DNA from: Microbacterium sp. CBA3102
GTDB taxonomy: Bacteria > Actinomycetota > Actinomycetes > Actinomycetales > Microbacteriaceae
Reading direction: 5' to 3'
Length of the DNA: 64,000 bases
Assembly (NCBI RefSeq): GCF_007954505.1
Contig: NZ_CP042412.1
Location: forward strand, 1,364,001-1,428,000
A program made the position numbers and the translations under genes. The stretch's first letter is position 1. Every line of letters begins with the position of its first letter. The notes beneath the pieces are model-generated. The model was not told the DNA's origin. It saw only the letters and a list, made by a program, of their open reading frames with translations, and did not search any database. Positions 60,066 to 64,000 of the stretch are shown here, in pieces.

Positions 60066-60140
60066 GACCGGGCTCCGAGGCCGACCGGACTCCGGGGGCG
60101 ATCGGGCTCCGGGCTCCGAGAACGACCGGGCTCAGAGGTC
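60066..60140. repeat. Degenerate 17-24 bp tandem repeats
   Basis: Four imperfect units start GACCGGGCTCCGAGG, GACCGGACTCCGGGG, GATCGGGCTCCGGG and GACCGGGCTCAGAGG. They directly follow palindrome A copy 4 and run into the last codons of the Nudix gene. Confidence 0.6.
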
Positions 60141-60806
60141 GACGGTCCGTTCCACGGAGGCATCCCAGGGCACGGTCCAGCCGGCGGCGTCGAACAGGGC
60201 ATCGAGCACCATCGCGGTGAAGCCCCACACGATCGTGCCGTCGACGTCGAAGGCGGGGCCGCGGAAGGTGTGGCCCATCCGTGTGAGGGTCGAGGTGAAC
60301 CGGGTGGCCGGGTCGAGGAGCTGGGCGACAGGGACGCGGAACACCTCGACGGTCTCGGCGTGGTCGACGGCCACGACCCGCGACGGCGACTGCCACCAGG
60401 CCAGCACCGGGGTCACCAGGTGGTTGCTGGCGGCGAGCGGAATCACGGGGAGCGTGGCCAGGATCTCCACTCCGTCCGGATCGAGCCCGGTCTCCTCCTC
60501 GGCTTCGCGCAGGGCTGTGGCCACGGCATCGGCGTCATCCGGCTCGACACGGCCGCCCGGGAACGAGACCTGACCGGGGTGGGAGGAGAGGGTGGGTGCG
60601 CGGCGCTGCAGCAGCACGTCGAGATCGCGGGCGACGGCGGGTCCGGCCGTGGGGGCGGGGATGCGGTCGAGCACGCCGAACAGGATGAGCACGGCCGCGT
60701 CATGAGCGCTCTGCGGATCGGCGAGCTGCGGGATGCGCACGCCCCAGGAATGGTCGGCGACCGCCGCGAGCAGCTCGGCGCGGGCGCCCTGGGGATGCAT
60801 GCTCAT
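60132..60806 (-). CDS. Nudix hydrolase (CoA pyrophosphatase-like)
   Basis: A 224-residue Nudix protein with the box GRVEPDDADAVATALREAEEETGLD (about residues 94-118), matching GX5EX7REUXEEXGU except for an altered first spacing. RRAPTLSSHPGQVSFPGG before the box is the NuCoA motif (LLTxR-x-HxGQxxFPGG type), so coenzyme A or acyl-CoA is the likely substrate. ATG 60806 is used. Confidence 0.88.
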   Translation of the reverse strand: MSMHPQGARAELLAAVADHSWGVRIPQLADPQSAHDAAVLILFGVLDRIPAPTAGPAVARDLDVLLQRRAPTLSSHPGQVSFPGGRVEPDDADAVATALREAEEETGLDPDGVEILATLPVIPLAASNHLVTPVLAWWQSPSRVVAVDHAETVEVFRVPVAQLLDPATRFTSTLTRMGHTFRGPAFDVDGTIVWGFTAMVLDALFDAAGWTVPWDASVERTVDL

Positions 60807-60855
60807 GCGTTCGAGCTTAGGACTCGTCGCGCGACGTCGGACGTAGTCTGGAGAG

Positions 60856-61224
60856 ATGGCCAGGAAGATCGACATCACGGACGGACGCGTCGCGCTCGAT
60901 GCCGTCCGTGCCGCCGATGCCTCGGGGGCGAAGCCGCAGCGCTCCGACCTCGCCACCGCCGTGCGCTACCTGCTGCAGCTGCTGGACGAGAAGGCGCCGG
61001 GTAACAGCGTCGAGGTGCGGGTGCCCCCGTTCGGTGCGGTGCAGGTCATCCAAGGACCCCGTCACACCCGGGGCACGCCGCCCAACGTCGTCGAGATGGA
61101 TGCCGCGACCTGGATCGCCGTGTCCACCGGGACCGAGCGATGGGCGGAGGCCGCGGCCGCCGGGCGCATCCACGCCTCCGGGACCCGCGCCGATCTGAGC
61201 GACGTCCTCCCGTTGCGGCCCTAG
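60856..61224 (+). CDS. SCP-like sterol-carrier-family protein
   Basis: A 122-residue protein: MARKIDITDGRVALDAVRAA, RSDLATAVRYLLQLLDEKAPGNSVEVRVPPFGAVQVIQGPRHTRGTPPNVVEM and a C-terminal helix-strand unit. This fits the bacterial SCP-2-like group found throughout actinobacteria next to pur genes; ligand and role are unknown. TAGTCT 6 nt before the ATG could be the -10 of a leaderless transcript. Confidence 0.75.
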   Translation: MARKIDITDGRVALDAVRAADASGAKPQRSDLATAVRYLLQLLDEKAPGNSVEVRVPPFGAVQVIQGPRHTRGTPPNVVEMDAATWIAVSTGTERWAEAAAAGRIHASGTRADLSDVLPLRP

Positions 61225-61242
61225 CGCGGAGGCCCACACGCA

Positions 61243-61278
61243 GAACCGCCCCGGGGTTCACGCGGATCGGGGCGGTTC
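61243..61278. terminator. Bidirectional terminator-like hairpin
   Basis: GAACCGCCCC (61243-61252) pairs with GGGGCGGTTC (61269-61278) over 10 bp. It is located between convergent genes, 19 bp after the SCP-like stop and 22 bp from the BtpA-family stop. No T tract. Confidence 0.75.
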
Positions 61279-61299
61279 GCAGGTCGCAGTGGTCGCGGT

Positions 61300-62118
61300 T
61301 CAGGCGAGCTGTGACCGGAACGCCTTCGCGGCGACCATGAGCTCCTCGACCCTCGTGCGGTCGGCGCGGTTCTCGAACTTGCCGTCCTGCTTGAAGTACG
61401 TGCCGACGACAGCGCCATCGGCGACGGCGAGCTGATCGGCGACGTTGGAGGCCCGGACGCCGGTGTTGACGAAGACGGGGACATCTCCGGCGTTCTCCTT
61501 CACGATGGCCAGCGACTGCGTGTCTGTGGGCGCGCCCGCGGTGAGCCCGGAGACACAGAGAGCGTCGGGCTTGGTCGCGAACACCGTGGTGCGGGCGATC
61601 GAGCCCAGGTCGCGTTCGGCGAGGTAGGTGGCCGACTCCGGCACGATGTTGAAGAGCAGTTTCACGTTCCCCGCGCCGATGCGGTGGCGGTGGCGGGCGA
61701 CTTCACCGACGTTCGTGTTCCACAGACCGAAGTCGCTGGCGTAGACACCCGTGAAGATCTCGCGGACGAAGGCGGCGTCGGTTGCGGTGGCGAGGTCGAT
61801 GGAGGCCCGGCCGTCCCACAGCACGTTCACGCCGAAAGGGACGGAGAGATCGCGCTGGAGCTCGCCGAGGACGCGGGCCATCGTGATCGCGGTGATCGGC
61901 TCCGTCTTCGTCAGGTACGGAAGGCTGAACTCGTTCGAGATCATCACGGCGTCGACGCCGCCGCTCTGCAGGGCGTCGAGCTCGCCGCGGGCGCGCTCCA
62001 CGATCGCGGCGACACCGCCGACGGTGTCGTAGCCGGGGTCGCCGGGGAGCGGAGCCAGGTGCAGCATCGCCACGATCGGCTTCTGTGTGCCGAACACCTC
62101 GGGGAGCCAGTTGGGCAT
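61300..62118 (-). CDS. BtpA/SgcQ-family protein
   Basis: A 272-residue TIM-barrel-like protein of the BtpA family. IVAMLHLAPLPGDPGYD, GVDAVMISNEFSLPYLTKTEP, FGVNVLWDGRASIDLATATDA and the C-terminal VFVNTGVRASNVADQLAVADGAVVGTYFK with a phosphate-binding Gly-rich loop are characteristic. E. coli SgcQ lies in a sugar operon; BtpA was described as a photosystem I assembly factor in cyanobacteria. Here the DeoR and sugar-binding-protein neighbours suggest carbohydrate metabolism. Start at 62118. Confidence 0.85.
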   Translation of the reverse strand: MPNWLPEVFGTQKPIVAMLHLAPLPGDPGYDTVGGVAAIVERARGELDALQSGGVDAVMISNEFSLPYLTKTEPITAITMARVLGELQRDLSVPFGVNVLWDGRASIDLATATDAAFVREIFTGVYASDFGLWNTNVGEVARHRHRIGAGNVKLLFNIVPESATYLAERDLGSIARTTVFATKPDALCVSGLTAGAPTDTQSLAIVKENAGDVPVFVNTGVRASNVADQLAVADGAVVGTYFKQDGKFENRADRTRVEELMVAAKAFRSQLA

Positions 62119-62145
62119 GTCTTTCCTCGTTTCTTCGGAATGGAT

Positions 62146-62198
62146 CACAGTTACTGTGAAAGATTCACGACGAGCAAAGCACAAGTTATTCATTCACA
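62146..62198. promoter_or_regulatory. Candidate DeoR operator region
   Basis: The palindrome CACAGTTACTGTG (62146-62158) is followed by TGTGAA/TTCACG (62155-62169) and TTCACA (62193-62198) in an A/T-rich gap between the divergent BtpA and DeoR genes. AGGAGG near 62233 is the DeoR ribosome site. Confidence 0.55.
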
Positions 62199-62243
62199 CA
62201 AGCTTGTCGCCTAGGGTGGGATCTGCCACACGAGGAGGTAGGG

Positions 62244-63017
62244 ATGGAAGCCCACGAGCGCCGCGCGCTGATCGAGCAGCGTGTTCTCTCTGACGGGGAG
62301 GCCGAGTTCAAGGCTCTCGCCCTGGAGTTCGACGTCTCCGAGATGACCATCCGTCGCGACCTGGAGCTCCTCGAAGAGCGCGGCAGCGTGCGTCGGGTGA
62401 CCGGCGGTGTGATCGCCGCGCACGGAACGGCGGTGGAGCCCGGGTTCAATTCGCGAGCGTTGATGGGCGCGCGCGAGAAGATCAACATCGCTGCCGCTGC
62501 CGTCGCTCATCTCAACCATGGTGAGACCGTCGTGCTCGACAGCGGCAGCACCGCGCTTGCCGTGGCTCGGGCGATCGTCGGCAAGGGGCTCGGGCTCACG
62601 GTTATCACGCCGAGCATCCTCGTCGCGCTTGAGCTCCACGACGAGCCCAACACCACGATCCTCGTCACCGGTGGGCGGGTGCGGCCGGGCGAGCTCAGCC
62701 TGGTCGGTGCCGAGTCGATCGAGGCATTCAAGCGCTACAACTGCGACGTGTACGTCATGGGGGTCTCCGGGGTAGACGGCAAGCGCGGTCTCTCCGACTA
62801 CTCCAATGAGGAGGGGGCGGTGAAGCGCGCGGCGATCGAAGCCTGCGATCGCGTCATCGTCGTCGCCGACGCGTCGAAGCTCGGCCGCGTGCATCTGACG
62901 AATGTCGCCGGCCCGGGTGAGGTCGATCTTCTGGTGACGGATGGTGCGGTGGATCACCCCGCGCTCGTCGGGTTGCGCGCGGCTGGCGTGCAGATCGAAG
63001 CCGTTCCCGCGCTCTAG
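62244..63017 (+). CDS. DeoR-family transcriptional regulator
   Basis: A 257-residue DeoR repressor. The HTH EAEFKALALEFDVSEMTIRRDLELLEERGSVRRVTGG (in outline, residues 15-52) is typical. The sugar-phosphate sensor domain has VVLDSGSTALAVAR, TVITPSILVALEL and VIVVADASKLGRVHL. It probably controls the divergent BtpA gene and the ABC sugar system starting at 63190, responding to a phosphorylated sugar. Confidence 0.93.
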   Translation: MEAHERRALIEQRVLSDGEAEFKALALEFDVSEMTIRRDLELLEERGSVRRVTGGVIAAHGTAVEPGFNSRALMGAREKINIAAAAVAHLNHGETVVLDSGSTALAVARAIVGKGLGLTVITPSILVALELHDEPNTTILVTGGRVRPGELSLVGAESIEAFKRYNCDVYVMGVSGVDGKRGLSDYSNEEGAVKRAAIEACDRVIVVADASKLGRVHLTNVAGPGEVDLLVTDGAVDHPALVGLRAAGVQIEAVPAL

Positions 63018-63067
63018 CGAACCGCGCTCAGCGTCCGGCCCTCTTGCGCAACGGTTGAGCAACAGGT

Positions 63068-63131
63068 GTGAGATTTCGCATTGACAAGCGAAGGGATCAC
63101 GTTTTACTGTTCCACAGCGATGAGATTTCTT
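63068..63131 (+). promoter_or_regulatory. Promoter and TGAGATTTC repeats before the sugar-binding gene
   Basis: TTGACA (63081-63086) with TACTGT (63105-63110) at an 18-bp spacing forms a likely promoter. TGAGATTTC occurs just upstream (from about 63068) and again downstream (from about 63123), flanking it, as expected for a repressor site pair. The regulator is probably the adjacent DeoR protein. Confidence 0.5.
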
Positions 63132-63189
63132 CCCATTCCTCCCTGGGGGTGGTGGAAACTAACACTGGCTCAACACGAAGGAGTGGAAC

Positions 63190-64000
63190 ATGCGTAAGAC
63201 GAAGTTGCTTGCAGGGATCGGATTCGGCGCGGTGGCCATGCTTGCCCTGGCAGGCTGCGGTCAGGTCGGCGGAACCACCGGTGGTGGCGAGGCCGGTGGA
63301 GGTGCCGAAGACGGCGCGATGGTCACCGTGGTCAAGATCTCGGGTGTCGGCTGGTTCGACCGCATGGAGGTCGGCGTCAAGGAGTTCGCCGAGGAGACAG
63401 GGATCGACGCGCGCCAGGAGGGGGCCGACGACGCGAGCCCCGAGAAGCAGATCCAGATCATCCAGGACCTGATCGCGCAGTCACCGGCCGCGATCACCGT
63501 CGTCCCCAACTCGCCCGAGGCGCTCGAGTCCGTGCTCAAGCAGGCACGGGACCAGGGGATCGTCGTCGTCGCCCACGAAGCAGCCGGTATCGAGAACGCC
63601 GACATCGATATCGAGGCGTTCGACAACCGGGCCTACGGGGCGAAGATCATGGACAACCTCGCCGAGTGCATGGGCGACTCCGGGCAGTACGTCTCCTTCG
63701 TCGGCGGGCTCACGGCCAAGACCCACATGGACTGGGTCGGCGGCGCGTACGACCAGCAGCAGGCCGAGTACCCCGAGCTGACCCGTGTCGAAGAGCCTGT
63801 GGAGAGCAAGGAAGACGAGAGCGTCGCCTACCAGCGCGCAAAGGAGCTGCTCGCGAAGTACCCCGACATCAAGGGCTTCCAGGGCTCGGCCGGTACCGAC
63901 GTCGCCGGCATCGCTCGCGCGGTGCAGGAAGCGGGCCTGGAGGACCAAGTCTGTGTGATGGGCACGAGCATCCCGTCGGTGGCGAAGAAGTACATCGTCG
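63190..64000 (+). CDS. Sugar ABC substrate-binding lipoprotein (RbsB-like, partial)
   Basis: At least 270 codons are visible; the gene continues past the window. A signal peptide with lipobox LAGC (Cys23) and Gly-rich linker is followed by a type-I periplasmic-binding fold (VTVVKISGVGWFDRMEVGVKEFAEE, IQIIQDLIAQSPAAITVVPNSPEAL, GIVVVAHEAAGIENADIDIEAFDN). This resembles RbsB/LsrB-type proteins for ribose, autoinducer-2 or similar sugars. AAGGAG about 6 nt upstream of the ATG supports the start. Permease and ATPase genes presumably follow outside the window. Confidence 0.9.
   Translation, partial: MRKTKLLAGIGFGAVAMLALAGCGQVGGTTGGGEAGGGAEDGAMVTVVKISGVGWFDRMEVGVKEFAEETGIDARQEGADDASPEKQIQIIQDLIAQSPAAITVVPNSPEALESVLKQARDQGIVVVAHEAAGIENADIDIEAFDNRAYGAKIMDNLAECMGDSGQYVSFVGGLTAKTHMDWVGGAYDQQQAEYPELTRVEEPVESKEDESVAYQRAKELLAKYPDIKGFQGSAGTDVAGIARAVQEAGLEDQVCVMGTSIPSVAKKYIV

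Overview
The window is high-GC DNA with Actinomycetota gene content. The set of genes points to a free-living saprophyte, most likely Microbacteriaceae (Microbacterium-like). The pointers are a Streptomyces-type CebR cellobiose regulon, an actinobacterial SoxR circuit, LacI-regulated GH13/GH1/GH3 glycosidases, many ATGA start/stop overlaps and several starts that look leaderless. The genus is inference. I see no rRNA, tRNA, CRISPR array, prophage or transposase.

Layout. 1-5.8 kb: PaiB-like protein (partial), EamA exporter, MocR regulator, APC/KimA-type permease, small alarmone synthetase. 6-15.9 kb: a nearly complete molybdenum-cofactor island holding a membrane-anchored sulfite-oxidase-family enzyme, moaB/mog, moaE, the opposing moaD-moaC-moeA-moeB run, a HTH-TOBE protein, modABC and moaA. 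modC and moaA each carry a one-base frameshift. 16-18.3 kb: membrane protein, an RHH antitoxin/toxin pair with its operators, M20 amidohydrolase. 18.3-26.9 kb: TetR regulator, five-gene oligopeptide-type ABC importer and GH3 glycosidase, probably for oligosaccharide uptake. 27-32.7 kb: SoxR with a canonical operator driving ferredoxin, ferredoxin reductase, flavin reductase and probably superoxide dismutase; then a CstR-type repressor with twin operators driving a 54-residue Cys-rich protein and a CoA-disulfide-reductase/rhodanese fusion (persulfide detoxification). 32.6-37.5 kb: LacI regulator and GH13 alpha-glucosidase with a MalR/Ccp-type operator, DUF1761 protein, secreted alpha/alpha-toroid protein. 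37.5-39.1 kb: purQ, purS, apt. 39.2-45.2 kb: cellobiose regulon cebE-cebF(frameshifted)-cebG-bglC-cebR with two perfect CebR boxes. 45.2-53 kb: TetR, GntR and a 5-oxoproline operon (NRAMP-type transporter, pxpA, DUF1445 hydro-lyase, pxpBC fusion, biotin carboxylase-BCCP). 53-60.8 kb: uracil/xanthine permease, purC, PadR with DHA2 efflux pump, GNAT, purD, Nudix hydrolase. 60.8-64 kb: SCP-like protein, BtpA-family protein, DeoR regulator and the start of a sugar ABC system.

The most unusual feature is in the gaps between genes. At least thirteen intergenic regions carry long perfect or near-perfect inverted repeats. They fall into a handful of families with shared arm sequences (GTTCACAACTC, CGCGATATGACA, CCGGTCGC, TTCGAATCGCGTGAAT, CGAGACCCC, TGCATGA). 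Several are directly abutted by short tandem repeats (7, 7, 9, 12, 16-18 and 21 bp units). They occur in tandem, convergent and divergent gene contexts, so they are not simply terminators. Three single-base indels, two of them in the same GGGGGNGGGG context, break modC, cebF and moaA. They look more like assembly or sequencing errors, or a slippage hotspot, than gene decay.
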